A DNA stretch of 48,013 nt from Tolypothrix campylonemoides VB511288. GTDB lineage: Bacteria > Cyanobacteriota > Cyanobacteriia > Cyanobacteriales > Nostocaceae. The stretch is taken from assembly GCA_000828075.3 (NCBI GenBank), contig JXCB02000023.1:433804-481816 (forward strand). The letters run 5' to 3'. Positions within the stretch are counted from its first letter, which is position 1, and each line of letters begins with the position of its first letter. The notes beneath the pieces were generated by a model. That model did no database searches, was not told the origin of the DNA, and saw only the letters and a program-made list of their open reading frames with translations. Positions 24,344 to 33,585 of this stretch are shown piece by piece. A program made the translations under genes and the position numbers.

Positions 24344-24862
24344 TCAATCAGTCATATCCCAAGAGGATGCCTGCATTTCTAGAATTTGCCCAGTTTCGGC
24401 ATTGCGGATAGCTCGAACAGTGGCTTCAATCCAGATATAATGTCCGTCTTTGTGACGCGCCCGATGAGTTATGGTATATATGTCTGGTAAATCTGCATTG
24501 ATTGGGTACTTCCTATGAGTAATGTCAGTGATAAAAATTGAAACTCCATCGCTGGAAGGATAAATGCGGTTTTCAAACTGGCGTTGCCAAGGCGAATAGA
24601 AGTAGTCGCACTGGACAATCGTTTGCTTTGCGATCGCTCAATGCACTTCCAAGTAGAACTGACTCCCCACTAGATCAGGAAACACATCCCAAATACACTT
24701 ACCTAACAGTTCTTCCTTGGGAATTCCCACCACTTCCGCGACAGTGTCATTAACATATGTGTAGCGCCACTTTTTATCCTGTACCAAAAATTGGTCATTG
24801 ATTCTAGATATGGCGTTTCCTGTGGTTACTTTCGCTACGTTCATTTTTGGCACCAGCGCCAT
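24344..24862 (-). pseudogene. PAS-domain sensor fragment with an in-frame stop
   Basis: One 173-codon minus-strand frame reads a PAS domain (KWRYTYVNDTVAEVVGIPKE...CIWDVFPDL). It is interrupted by TGA in FYLEVH-stop-AIAKQT, and continues in the same frame with YSPWQRQFENRIYPSSDGVS, then FITDITHRK, and a second PAC-like segment (ARHKDGHYIWIEATVRAI). Relatives have Arg at the interrupted position (HRA), so a CGA-to-TGA change is the simplest explanation. There is no kinase domain, and the sequence between the two PAS parts is shortened. This is the remnant of a multi-PAS histidine kinase or cyclase. Confidence 0.75.
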
Positions 24863-25770
24863 TACTTCGCCACCACCAGCAAACGAGTCCTCTGGTACGT
24901 CTCGTCTGCCTTCACCTTAGGAGTCACCGTCTCTACTCCTCATTCTTGAAAGTTTGTGGCTATCAGGTCTTTGCCGCTATTATCCACTCAGTGCAGTAGC
25001 TCCTCAATCCTTTTCAAAGCTGACAGTAAAAATTTTGTCTGCCCATTTTCCCTATAGTTAGCGCTGGAACGCAACCCCTGTTTTTTGGCAAACTTTACTT
25101 GTGATAGTTCCAAGCGCTGCCCTTATCTTACGAACTGACTCTGCCAACCCTCACTGCATAGTCGTGGATACAGGCGCGAGTCCTTTTGTTAATTCTAAAT
25201 TAAAGCTGAATATATCAGGTGATATCTTTTATATTCCATCTACTAAAAGGCGTAGAATCTATTTTAGCCACAATTATTAACATATTAACAGTGTCTTTTA
25301 ACCTGCAAGGCATATCTCCAGCACAGTTAAAAACTTTTCTTATCTGTCTACAGATAGTAGAAGCAAACTTCATGAAAACGTTATATTTTACTTAGTTTAA
25401 AATCCGCTAGCTAGCATATAATTATATCTCGAATTTACAAGCGCCATTTTTGAAAAATACAGCTCTTTCAAAACCATATGGTATGGCTACAGCATTGTTC
25501 ATTGGTGTCAACTTAATGTTCAAGCCTTGATTCCACGTTGGTTTTGCCTCACCCCCCTTCGGGTTCACCAGTCGCCTACGGAGGGAAACCCTCCTGCAGC
25601 GCTGGATTCACCGTAAAGCTACGCTTCACGTCCCCTCCCCTTGGTAAGGGGAGGGGAGGTTTTGGGGCAAGACAAAACCGGGGTGGATTGGAGCGAGATT
25701 GTGGGCAAAATGAGAGCATAATAAGAGCGTATTTACAAGGGTTTCACCTTAAGTTAACACGTATGACCAT
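24863..25770. other. Non-coding stretch, about 900 bp
   Basis: No gene was recognised. The first ~60 bp may still belong to the decayed PAS gene, since the frame is open upstream of its ATG. The middle is AT-rich. From about 25545 to 25670 there is a GC-rich interspersed repeat with internal dyads (GGAGGGAAACCCTCC; CTCCCCTTGGTAAGGGGAG). An 88-codon frame over this repeat was not accepted. Confidence 0.45.
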
Positions 25771-26451
25771 TCACAACTGTTTTACATATCCTTTGACAAG
25801 ATGATCAATACCAGTGATAGCAGTGCCGACAACAACAGCGTCTGCCCCTAAATCAATAGCACGACGAGCCATTTGGGGTAAGGATATGCCACCTTCACAA
25901 ATTGCTGGAACGTCTAATTGCTGCACCATTTGGGTAAGGAGTTCCCAACCAGGGGGAAAAAGATGCTTGGTTGAGTCAGTGTAACCAAAAAGAGTTGTCC
26001 CCACAATATCTGCGCCAGCCGCGACGGCTGCTTTTGCTGCCTCAATCGTGTCTACATCTGCCATCACTGTTTTGCCTAACTCTTGATGAATTCGGGCAAT
26101 AATATCTGCCATTGTCTCACCCCCGGGTCGATTTCTAGTAGTCGCGTCTATCGCAATGATATCTGCTCCCGCTTTTGCCACAGCAGCAGCATGGTGAAAC
26201 TGGGGCGTAATGTATACGTCATAACCAGATATGACTTGTTTCCATAGTCCAATAATTGGAACTTTTACTTTTTCTTTGACAGCAACGATGTGAGCAGGAG
26301 TATCAATTCTGACTCCAACAGCACCATTGTTGACAGCAGCTTGCGCCATTGCTGCGATAACCGTTGGTTCATGCAGTGGTGATTCAACAGGCGCTTGACA
26401 AGATACGATCAGTCCATGATGTAGTACTTGAATTAAAGAGTCATTAGTCAT
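25771..26451 (-). CDS. nanE: N-acylglucosamine-6-phosphate 2-epimerase (NanE family)
   Basis: A 226-residue TIM-barrel epimerase that interconverts N-acetylmannosamine-6-phosphate and N-acetylglucosamine-6-phosphate, linking sialic-acid-type sugars to amino-sugar metabolism. Family segments: GLIVSCQAPVESPLHEP (N-terminus), GAVGVRIDTPAHI, VPIIGLWKQ, VYITPQFHHA, DIIAIDATTRNRPGGE, VMADVDTIEAA, VGTTLFGYT and ICEGGISLPQMARRAID. No other sialic-acid genes are nearby, so it may serve amino-sugar recycling. The start codon lies in a run of three ATGACTA heptamers, so the first four residues (MTND) come from a repeat. Confidence 0.88.
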   Translation of the reverse strand: MTNDSLIQVLHHGLIVSCQAPVESPLHEPTVIAAMAQAAVNNGAVGVRIDTPAHIVAVKEKVKVPIIGLWKQVISGYDVYITPQFHHAAAVAKAGADIIAIDATTRNRPGGETMADIIARIHQELGKTVMADVDTIEAAKAAVAAGADIVGTTLFGYTDSTKHLFPPGWELLTQMVQQLDVPAICEGGISLPQMARRAIDLGADAVVVGTAITGIDHLVKGYVKQL

Positions 26452-26494
26452 TAGTCATTAGAACTCTTGCACTCATTGAATGTTTTTAAGATTA

Positions 26495-26543
26495 AACCAC
26501 AGATGGACATAGATGGACACAGATAAATATCGGTGTCCATCTG
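26495..26543. repeat. Interspersed repeat (CACAGATGGACA type)
   Basis: AACCACAGATGGACATAGATGGACACAG... followed by a partly complementary CGGTGTCCATCTG makes a hairpin-prone unit. It is of the ACCACAGATGGACACAGATG class that is dispersed in cyanobacterial genomes. It lies in the intergenic region upstream of nanE. Confidence 0.55.
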
Positions 26544-27150
26544 TTTCTAAATATTAATTAATCATACTTTTGTAAGAAGTCTATTAGTCATTGTAGAGAT
26601 GCCCTGTTTGAAGCGTCTCTACATCTTTGTCATTAGTCATATCAAGTTCGCTTAATTACTTATAATGGAAAACTTCCGGCGTCTTTGTGTCACCGCAGGG
26701 TGAACGCACCTAAATTGAGTTCCCAAATTACTGAAAACTGGCATCAAAAATCACGACTTATCCTGACTATTTCCTGAACAATCCTCTAAAATTTGAACAA
26801 GATTTCTCTCGCAAGAGTGCTGGTTAATGCAGCTCGATACGTGCCTACTTTTGGAGTGGACTGCTGAGTCTACAATTGCCTCATCGACAATTAAAATGCG
26901 TTTGCCCTAAAAAGTAGGAAAAGTAATGAATCTAATAACATAAAAAGCAAAAAAAGTAGGGAAAGTAGGGAAAGTAGGGAAAGTAGATTAATTTTGAGAA
27001 AATGATAAAAAATATGTTGCCATATTTAAGTCAAAAATTGTATTGTAATGATTGGCTATTTCCCTAATTAATGACTAACGAAGTAGAGGCGAGTGTGTTT
27101 AGCAGAATTTCTGTGCTACATTTTAGCCGTAACGAATTGAGTAAAAGCAA
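26544..27150. other. Intergenic region with a short 9-bp tandem repeat
   Basis: About 600 bp without a recognised gene. GTAGGGAAA is repeated about 3.5 times at 26954-26986, with looser copies from 26909 (AAAAAGTAGGAAAAGTA). A further short dispersed sequence (TGTAGAGATGCCCTGTTTGAAGCGTCTCTACA, partly self-complementary) lies near 26595. The last 100 bp should hold the promoter of the next gene. Confidence 0.45.
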
Positions 27151-28029
27151 ATGCCTACTTCTGAATTGACTAATACTAATATTAATCAGAAAAACCAAAG
27201 AGAAATTTTCGAGACCGTTGAAAGCTTCTCCTCTCCCTCAAAGCAGAAAAATTTGTTTACCTTGAAGGTAATTGAGTATTTATTACTTGCTGCCTTTTTC
27301 TCTTCTGGTATAATTGTGATATTTTATCCATATGATAAGAAAATTGTCATTGCAGGAGCGGTATCTCTAACTATTTTGTTTTTTTTGTTGCTCATCAATA
27401 GACAAGTATTTGAAGACTCTAAGAAGTCTGCTAAGGAATCTGACCTCGCCAAAAAAGCTGATCTGTATACTTATCTATTAAGTAATCAGAATTCCTGGAA
27501 TAAAAATACGCTGAGTTTGGCAAGAGGAAAAGCTTTACAGTACTGCCAAGACTTGATTGATGATTATAAAAGAATTCGGAGTGTATCGAGAAACCTTTAC
27601 TATAGTTTGCAAATTGCGACAGTTATTTTATCAGGAGTCACACCAATTTTAGTTTTGGTAGACAAGTTAGAAGCAGGACAAGCCTGGCTGAAGTGGCTCC
27701 CCGTGCTTTGCCCAGCTATTGCCTCTATAATCGCCAGTATTGTTACCTCTTTTCCTTTTCAGAAGAATTCGGTTGCTGCTAACACAGCCGTTGAATTGTT
27801 AGAGGCTGAACAAGAGAAATTTATATTGGGAGTAACGCCGCCTTATCGTTGTTATGATGTGTCTGACGAAACCCAACAGCAACAAAAGGCAAGCCAGGCA
27901 TTAGAATACTTTATTATTCAAGTGAATAACATTCATCTCAACCAATTGCAAGAACAACAAACGGCTGAGAAGCAACCAGAAAAGACAGAATCAACTCCAT
28001 CAAACGAGCAAAAGCAGGAGCAGAGTTAA
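27151..28029 (+). CDS. DUF4231/SLATT-like membrane protein
   Basis: A 292-residue protein with two pairs of membrane helices. The first pair is at about 38-56 (VIEYLLLAAFFSSGIIVIFY) and 65-80 (IAGAVSLTILFFLLL). The second is at about 155-170 (LQIATVILSGVTPILVLV) and 182-202 (WLPVLCPAIASIIASIV). A charged helical segment separates the pairs, and the C-terminus is Gln/Glu-rich. The segment FPFQKNSVAANTAVELLEAEQEKF following the last helices resembles DUF4231 proteins, members of the SLATT superfamily that are predicted pore formers in bacterial conflict and signalling. No partner nucleotide synthetase lies nearby, so a defence role is only a possibility. The gene is monocistronic. Confidence 0.7.
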   Translation: MPTSELTNTNINQKNQREIFETVESFSSPSKQKNLFTLKVIEYLLLAAFFSSGIIVIFYPYDKKIVIAGAVSLTILFFLLLINRQVFEDSKKSAKESDLAKKADLYTYLLSNQNSWNKNTLSLARGKALQYCQDLIDDYKRIRSVSRNLYYSLQIATVILSGVTPILVLVDKLEAGQAWLKWLPVLCPAIASIIASIVTSFPFQKNSVAANTAVELLEAEQEKFILGVTPPYRCYDVSDETQQQQKASQALEYFIIQVNNIHLNQLQEQQTAEKQPEKTESTPSNEQKQEQS

Positions 28030-28224
28030 GGAAGCTGATTGCAAAGCATCGGCAGTCGCTCTGATATGATCTGATAATCTTTTCAATGGTGTTAGTAAAA
28101 GACTGTGGCTCTATCGTCTAAACTATGCCAATGAAGACTCAAAACCATAATTTTTCAAGGTTTTGAGCCTCCTAAATTGTCACAAAATGTTCGCGGGAAA
28201 TATTTGCATAAGGCAAACAATTTA

Positions 28225-28560
28225 ACGAAGATTGTTGTCCCAATACGGTTCGGATAAGAAATTTGTTCATGAAGGCAAGCTCTTTATAAGGGAGCGCCGG
28301 AGTTAGGGACACAGCAATCCACGTGAAGAGCGTTTCCCCCTGCACCCCGCCCCCTGCCCCCTTTCAAGGGTAGGTTTTTTGGGAGAGCGAAAATAGTTGA
28401 GAAAATTCTCAATTGCTTAACGTGGTTTGGTTGTTTCAGGATTTAAGCATTGGCTGAAATAGTCAAAAAATGACTAAATACAAAATACCTACCTTTGTAA
28501 GCCCCCTGCCCCTCTGCTGCCTCAACGAAGAGATGTCTTAACCGAACGGTATTGATTGTT
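28225..28560. repeat. Nested MITE-like inverted-repeat element
   Basis: Outer imperfect inverted repeats CAATACGGTTCGGATAAGA (about 28230-28250) and TCTTAACCGAACGGTATTG (about 28535-28553) enclose an inner pair, CTTTCAAGGGTAGGTTTT (28361) and AAAATACCTACCTTTGTAAG (28482-28501). The inner unit contains a TTGAGAA-aa-TTCTCAA palindrome. It has no coding capacity and fills the gap between the DUF4231 gene and the broken aminotransferase. Confidence 0.5.
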
Positions 28561-28603
28561 GTCCTACTTGAAGTTACCATTTATTGCCAGAAATATTACC
28601 ATC

Positions 28604-29427
28604 ATGAATAAATTAAATTATACAGATCTTACTCAACACGAAGTAGAAGCCTTACAGCAAGAATTTAACTTTACTAACGCCTTTCCTCAACAGGCTCAAT
28701 CTCCTTTGCAAATGGATATTATTGCAAGATTATCGGAGCTATGGTTAGAAGCAGAACAAGCCAAACAACAGGATTTGAATAATAAGTTTATAGAAATTTT
28801 CTATACCACTCGTGGTTTAGAAAGTGCATTGAAGCCAAACAATATTATGCTTCATTATTCCGCTTCAATTGCCATATGGCAATTGAAGACACTGGAAAAT
28901 TCTGGCCCGTTCAAAATACCAAAGTAGCCATGTTAAAAGTCTCCGATTGTTTATACAATGAGATGTATAGTATTTATACTTCTTATATCCTGAGTATTTC
29001 TCCATTTATTCTTAATTTATTGAGTGAATATATTTTGGAATCGCACCGCTCCCATTTTGATCATATTAGATACTTACTCAAACGAAACAGAACTATTCTC
29101 AAAGAAAAGCTCCAGGGACAAATTTTACGTTTATTAGAGCCAATCGCAAAAACCAGTATAGCTTGGTGTGAGATTCAAAAACCTAGTATCAAAGCAACTG
29201 ATTTACAAAAGTTTCTATTGCAAAAAAAGGGAGTTTATGTCTTACCTGGAACTTTCTTTTACTGGAGCAATCCCATTCAAGGTGAGAAATATATTAGGAT
29301 TGCTTTAGCAAGAGATACAGATAATTTCATGCAAGGGATGGTATTGCTGAAAGAAGGATTAGAAGTATTAAAGCTAGAGAAAAGTATCTTGAAAACAGAA
29401 ACTTTGCTGATAAAGTCTACAATATAG
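28604..29427 (+). pseudogene. Class I/II aminotransferase with internal deletion and frame change
   Basis: Two overlapping frames together look like one PLP-dependent aminotransferase lacking its centre. The first part (ATG 28604 to 28927; NYTDLTQHEVEALQQEFNFT, then PNNIMLHYSASIAIW) resembles the N-terminus of capreomycidine-synthase-like aminotransferases. The second (open from about 28876 to 29427) carries the later part (MAIEDTGKFWPVQNTKVAML, then a C-terminal domain with KGVYVLPGTFFYW). About half of a normal ~400-residue enzyme is missing, including most of the PLP-binding large domain. The frames meet at a perfect 26-bp palindrome (28863-28888). It is almost certainly non-functional. 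It is the first gene of the biosynthetic locus that continues with the HMGL-like gene. Confidence 0.7.
28863..28888. repeat. Perfect 26-bp palindrome at the aminotransferase break
   Basis: The sequence CTTCAATTGCCA-TA-TGGCAATTGAAG is fully self-complementary around an NdeI-like centre (CATATG). Both halves are coding in the two aminotransferase frames, and the frame switch occurs here. It marks a rearrangement joint. Confidence 0.85.
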
Positions 29428-29486
29428 GGAATTTAAAAGCTGGGAATTTTATAACAAAGCTGAAAGTATTTTATGGAATTAGAATT

Positions 29487-30704
29487 ATGCTAGCAAGAAA
29501 TTTGATATATAACTGGAATGAATCATCAGATAATAATCTGAAATCCGTTAAGCTATGTGATGAAACCTTACGAGATGGCTTAGAAGGCGGCGTTAATCGT
29601 ATCCCTTCTCTAGAGGAAAAACTGGACTTACTAAGCCTCGCAAATGCTTCGGGAATTAACGATGCAATGGTGGGATTTCCTAGCCAGGACATGGCATATA
29701 AACAAGCTCTTGCCCTTTGTAAAGGAGCAGAAATCAGAGGATTAGATATCAGATTTGGTCTATTGGGACGGATGGTAGAAGCAGATATCCATGCTATTGA
29801 GAGTATTCGCCAGCGTAGTAGCCATCCTGTAATTGCTCATTTGTTCATCCCTTGCTCTCCTATCCGTCGTTATGTTGAACAGTGGGAAGTAGATGAACTG
29901 GAACGACTAACCCGCTTTGGTGTTGGTTTAGCAACTCAACTGGGTTTGCCTGTTAATTTCTCTCCTGAAGACACTTCTAGAGCCGAACCGGAAATAGTAG
30001 AACGTTTATGTCAGGCTGCAATTGAGGAAGGAGCGACAGAGATTACAGTTTGCGACACAGTAGGCTATTTAACTCCCACAGGAACACAGCAAATAGTTCA
30101 GCATCTGCGACATTTTCTAAATGAAAAGGGTTTTAAAGTACGCTTAGATTTTCACGGTCACAATGACCGGGGTTTAGCATTAGTCAATTCCCTAGCAGCT
30201 GTCAATGCGGGAGTTGATTGTATCCAGGGTACTATCCTCGGTATTGGAGAACGTGCTGGTAATGCACCTTTGGACTTAATAATGATTAATCTACAGATGC
30301 AGGGGCTTTGGAATCGTGAAAACTTGGTAGTACTGAGAGAATACTGCATGAAAATTGCTCAATTTTGCGAGTTAAAAATTCCCGATAAATATCCAATTTT
30401 TGGTGCAAATAGCTTCCTTACTCAGATGGGAGTTCATGCATCAGCCATTCTTAAAGCTGAACTCCAACAAAACAAAGATATAGCAGCTTACGTTTATTCA
30501 GGAGTCGATCCAAGTTTAGTTGGATTGGATTACGGTATTCAAGTCGGTCCCTACAGTGGTCGTGCCAATGTAAGGTTTTTATTGCACCGGAAAGGGATAG
30601 AAGTAGTAGATGAAATTGTAGACGAAATCTTAACTAAAGCCCGTATTGAAAACAGAATTCTTGCGAATGAGGAAGTTTTCAATTTGGTAAAAGCGCTAAT
30701 TTGA
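29487..30704 (+). CDS. DRE-TIM metallolyase (homocitrate/isopropylmalate synthase-like)
   Basis: A 405-residue enzyme that should condense an acyl-CoA with a 2-oxo acid. The signature SVKLCDETLRDGLEGG gives the catalytic/metal residues D25-E26-T27-L28-R29-D30. The metal-binding HxH is His223 and His225 (DFHGHNDRG), followed by GTILGIGERAGNAPLDLIM. There is no LeuA-type C-terminal regulatory domain, so it resembles homocitrate synthase (NifV) or specialised-metabolism relatives more than LeuA. No nif genes are near. It lies 60 bp after the aminotransferase relic and upstream of a hydroxylase and an exporter, suggesting chain elongation of an amino-acid precursor. The substrate is unknown; no defects are seen. 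Confidence 0.82.
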   Translation: MLARNLIYNWNESSDNNLKSVKLCDETLRDGLEGGVNRIPSLEEKLDLLSLANASGINDAMVGFPSQDMAYKQALALCKGAEIRGLDIRFGLLGRMVEADIHAIESIRQRSSHPVIAHLFIPCSPIRRYVEQWEVDELERLTRFGVGLATQLGLPVNFSPEDTSRAEPEIVERLCQAAIEEGATEITVCDTVGYLTPTGTQQIVQHLRHFLNEKGFKVRLDFHGHNDRGLALVNSLAAVNAGVDCIQGTILGIGERAGNAPLDLIMINLQMQGLWNRENLVVLREYCMKIAQFCELKIPDKYPIFGANSFLTQMGVHASAILKAELQQNKDIAAYVYSGVDPSLVGLDYGIQVGPYSGRANVRFLLHRKGIEVVDEIVDEILTKARIENRILANEEVFNLVKALI

Positions 30705-30863
30705 GAAGCGTATAGAGATAGTAAATGATCAGAAGTATTTCTTGTATTAATTTTGAATAAATACTTTCAATTCATTTCGGAATACACAACCTTAAATTCA
30801 TACATATGTGAATTCAGCAACATCTTGTATTCTCATAGCATAAATTATTTGGATTAGGATTCT

Positions 30864-31631
30864 ATGCAACCATTACTAATTCCTCTATTAACACTACTAA
30901 TATCAGGTACGATACTCTGGATATGGGAAATTAAACAACCTTTTCGCAAAATTAAAAATTTGCCTACATTTCTCGAAGACCTCAGAGAACTACCAATAAT
31001 TTTTTTGTTTATAGTTGTTTCTGCCCAAATTTATTCTTATGTAGGCAATCTATTCGTTTTCCCTACTATCGAAGCAGTTACCCATTCGGTAGGTTGGACA
31101 TTAGTTCTGTCTCTTCCTTTGTGGTTAAGGATTGTTATTGCAATTTTGTTCAAGGATTTGATTGCCTATTTTAACCACTGGCTCATGCATCATAATCTTG
31201 TTCTTTGGCGAACTCATAAGTGGCATCATTTGCAAAAGCCTATGTACTGGCTTAAGGGAAATAAAAATTCCTTATTTGCTAAGATTATTGCCAAATGGGA
31301 TTTTCTAAGCTTTCCACTATTAGGAATTCCTTTAGATATCACGTTAATTTGTGTGCTTGCTTATTCATTTTTTACTTTTTTTGTTCACAGCAATATTCAG
31401 TGGTTACCTTGGATGAGAGCAGTAGAATGGGTTTTTGTGACGCCTCGGTATCATTTAGTTCATCATTCTAGTAATATTCAACTACAATGCAAAAATCTTA
31501 GTGATATATTCACGTTTTGCGATCGCATCTTCGGAACCTATGTAGACCCAGAAAGTTTTGATACTAGCCATGAGGAATTTGGTTTAGATGAAGATGAATC
31601 GCTAACACTGAGAATGATTATAGGTATTTAG
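30864..31631 (+). CDS. Membrane di-iron hydroxylase (sterol desaturase / fatty acid hydroxylase family)
   Basis: A 255-residue integral membrane enzyme with about four to five hydrophobic segments and the histidine clusters that bind two irons: HWLMH (His105, His109), HKWHH (His118, His121, His122) and HLVHH (His197, His200, His201), plus VHSN in between. The family hydroxylates or desaturates lipids, carotenoids, sterols or polyketide-like chains using O2. It has the same strand and modest spacing as the HMGL-like gene (160 bp) and the MFS exporter (210 bp), and is likely part of the same locus. The substrate is unknown. It looks intact. Confidence 0.85.
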   Translation: MQPLLIPLLTLLISGTILWIWEIKQPFRKIKNLPTFLEDLRELPIIFLFIVVSAQIYSYVGNLFVFPTIEAVTHSVGWTLVLSLPLWLRIVIAILFKDLIAYFNHWLMHHNLVLWRTHKWHHLQKPMYWLKGNKNSLFAKIIAKWDFLSFPLLGIPLDITLICVLAYSFFTFFVHSNIQWLPWMRAVEWVFVTPRYHLVHHSSNIQLQCKNLSDIFTFCDRIFGTYVDPESFDTSHEEFGLDEDESLTLRMIIGI

Positions 31632-31840
31632 AACCCTCAATCATAAAAGTTTATGCATTTGAGAATCTCCCAACGCTTCTTAAAAAAGAGAACTTGAGTA
31701 AGTCTTGACCCCATTCAGTATAAGTGCTTATGCAAAATTAATTATACATTGCTGAATTTTGTATCCTGTATTCAGTAAAGCAAATAGAAAAAATATATAA
31801 GCAATATTACGTAATTACTTATTTTTTTATACTAAAATAC

Positions 31841-33316
31841 ATGACATATCAACTAACTACATCTCAAAAACGGTTGGCAACTCTAGGGATTGGAACGAGC
31901 GCATTCATGATTGCTACGGAGTTCTACATAGTCGGCGCAATTATTCCGATATTAGTCCAAGACTTTAATACTACCTTCGCTACTGCCCAATGGATAATTT
32001 TAATTTACACTCTTGTACTGACAGCGCTGGTACTAACTGTAGCCAGGTTAGGCGATATCTACGATAAAAAGCTATTATTCTTGAGCGGGTTAGTATTGTT
32101 TACTATCAGTTCACTGCTTTGTGGACTAGCACCAAATATCGCTTTTTTAATTGCCTTTCGAGGATTACAAGGACTCGGAGCTGTATTGGTATGGGCGCTA
32201 CGGAATGCAATCATTACAGAAATTTTTCCTGAAGAAGAGAGGGGACGTGTATTAGGCTGGGTAACCGGACTTGCCTCTTTGGGATTAGCTCTGGGACCAG
32301 GACTTGGTGGGCTGTTAATTGGTTTTGGTGGTTGGCGTTTAGTTTTTTGGGTAAATCTGCCAATTGGTATTCTTGCCAGCGTAATTGTTGCCAAATATCT
32401 CCCATGTTGTGTTATTACTGGGGTTCGTAAGGGTTTTAATGTGATTGAATTATTGTTGATATCTCTTATACTCAGCTGTTTTGTCTTGGGAATCACAAGA
32501 GTACAGGAATTAGGCTTTAGCGATCCTCTAGAGATTATGTTGATTATTTTAGCTGCAATCGGTTTAGTATGTTTTTTAGTTTTAGAGTCCCATTTAGAAG
32601 AACCAATACTTGATATAAGAATGTTGCGCTTGCCAAGCTTCAGCTTAAATTTGCTGTTGTTTGGAATGATTTATATTATTGTTGGTATTATCCAGTTAGT
32701 TCTACCTTTATTTCTAGAGTTAGGTTTGCACTATTCTCCCCAAAAGGTAGGGTTATTACTAACGGTATTACCATTGGCATCCGTAATGGTTGCACCCGTC
32801 GCAGGCTCTCTTTCAGACCTTTTTGGAGAACGCATAGTCAGCTTAATCGGGCTTTTATTCATAGCGATTGGATGTTTTACTGGTACTACTTTGAATGATC
32901 AAACGAGTACTATCGGTTTTTGTGTACGAGGAATTCTCATAGAACTGGGGCTAATTATCTCCGTGATACCCATAAGTAATACAGTTATGGACGCGGTAGA
33001 ACGTGAAAAATTAGGAATTGCCTCTGGTTTATTAGCTTTATCAAGAACATTGGGGATAGTAATAGGTACGTGCTTGTTTAGTACTCTTTTTTCAATAGTT
33101 ACGATTTCTAAAGCTCAGTTATTAACCAGCGCTAATGTAACATCTATACCCGTTAAAGTTCTTGATATCACGACTGTACCCGTCGGAGCATTAATTAAAG
33201 GTATAGATACCGCTTTTATGGCGATGGCTCTAATTGCCTTTGCCTCAATAATTTTGGCAGTTTTTCTCTGGTGGCAGCAGCGATGCAAAAAAGTTGGATA
33301 TATCTTTGATTCTTAA
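31841..33316 (+). CDS. MFS multidrug-type exporter, DHA2 family (14 TM)
   Basis: A 491-residue major facilitator with about 14 membrane helices. Motif A is ARLGDIYDKKLLFL after TM2, RGLQGLGAVLVWALRNAII includes motif B, and motif C is GLALGPGLGGLLIG. The second half repeats the pattern with AGSLSDLFGERIV. DHA2 (EmrB/QacA) transporters use the proton gradient to export drugs or small-molecule products. As the last gene of the HMGL/hydroxylase locus it is a natural candidate for product export or self-resistance. Start ATG 31841; AT-rich upstream sequence. Confidence 0.9.
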   Translation: MTYQLTTSQKRLATLGIGTSAFMIATEFYIVGAIIPILVQDFNTTFATAQWIILIYTLVLTALVLTVARLGDIYDKKLLFLSGLVLFTISSLLCGLAPNIAFLIAFRGLQGLGAVLVWALRNAIITEIFPEEERGRVLGWVTGLASLGLALGPGLGGLLIGFGGWRLVFWVNLPIGILASVIVAKYLPCCVITGVRKGFNVIELLLISLILSCFVLGITRVQELGFSDPLEIMLIILAAIGLVCFLVLESHLEEPILDIRMLRLPSFSLNLLLFGMIYIIVGIIQLVLPLFLELGLHYSPQKVGLLLTVLPLASVMVAPVAGSLSDLFGERIVSLIGLLFIAIGCFTGTTLNDQTSTIGFCVRGILIELGLIISVIPISNTVMDAVEREKLGIASGLLALSRTLGIVIGTCLFSTLFSIVTISKAQLLTSANVTSIPVKVLDITTVPVGALIKGIDTAFMAMALIAFASIILAVFLWWQQRCKKVGYIFDS

Positions 33317-33585
33317 TTATGGTCATATATTATAGTACATACTTAGAGTTCCCTAAAATTTAGTCGAAGTAACAAGCTTAATTTAATACATTTGAACTAT
33401 TCTTGGGCATTTGCCGGGATACGTGCAAGGAACAACCAGAAGGTTCAACGTAAAAGCATTGATTAAACCTTTGACGGAGGATCGTTCTAGTACCGTCCGG
33501 CGTAAATACGCCTACCATCTTTTTATAGTCCGTGTACGATAAATTTGAGTCAAAATAATGGTCGGTTTACTTCCGCCATGCTGTA

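Noticed and set aside
25538-25804. 88-codon plus-strand frame
   Set aside because: It runs through a GC-rich interspersed repeat and over the end of nanE, and has no protein-like features.
26954-26986. Possible CRISPR or iteron array from GTAGGGAAA units
   Set aside because: Only about 3.5 copies of a 9-bp unit with no spacers and no replication gene nearby; a simple tandem repeat explains it.
29487-30704. Nitrogenase-linked homocitrate synthase NifV
   Set aside because: No nif gene is present in the window, and the neighbours (hydroxylase, exporter, aminotransferase relic) point to specialised metabolism.
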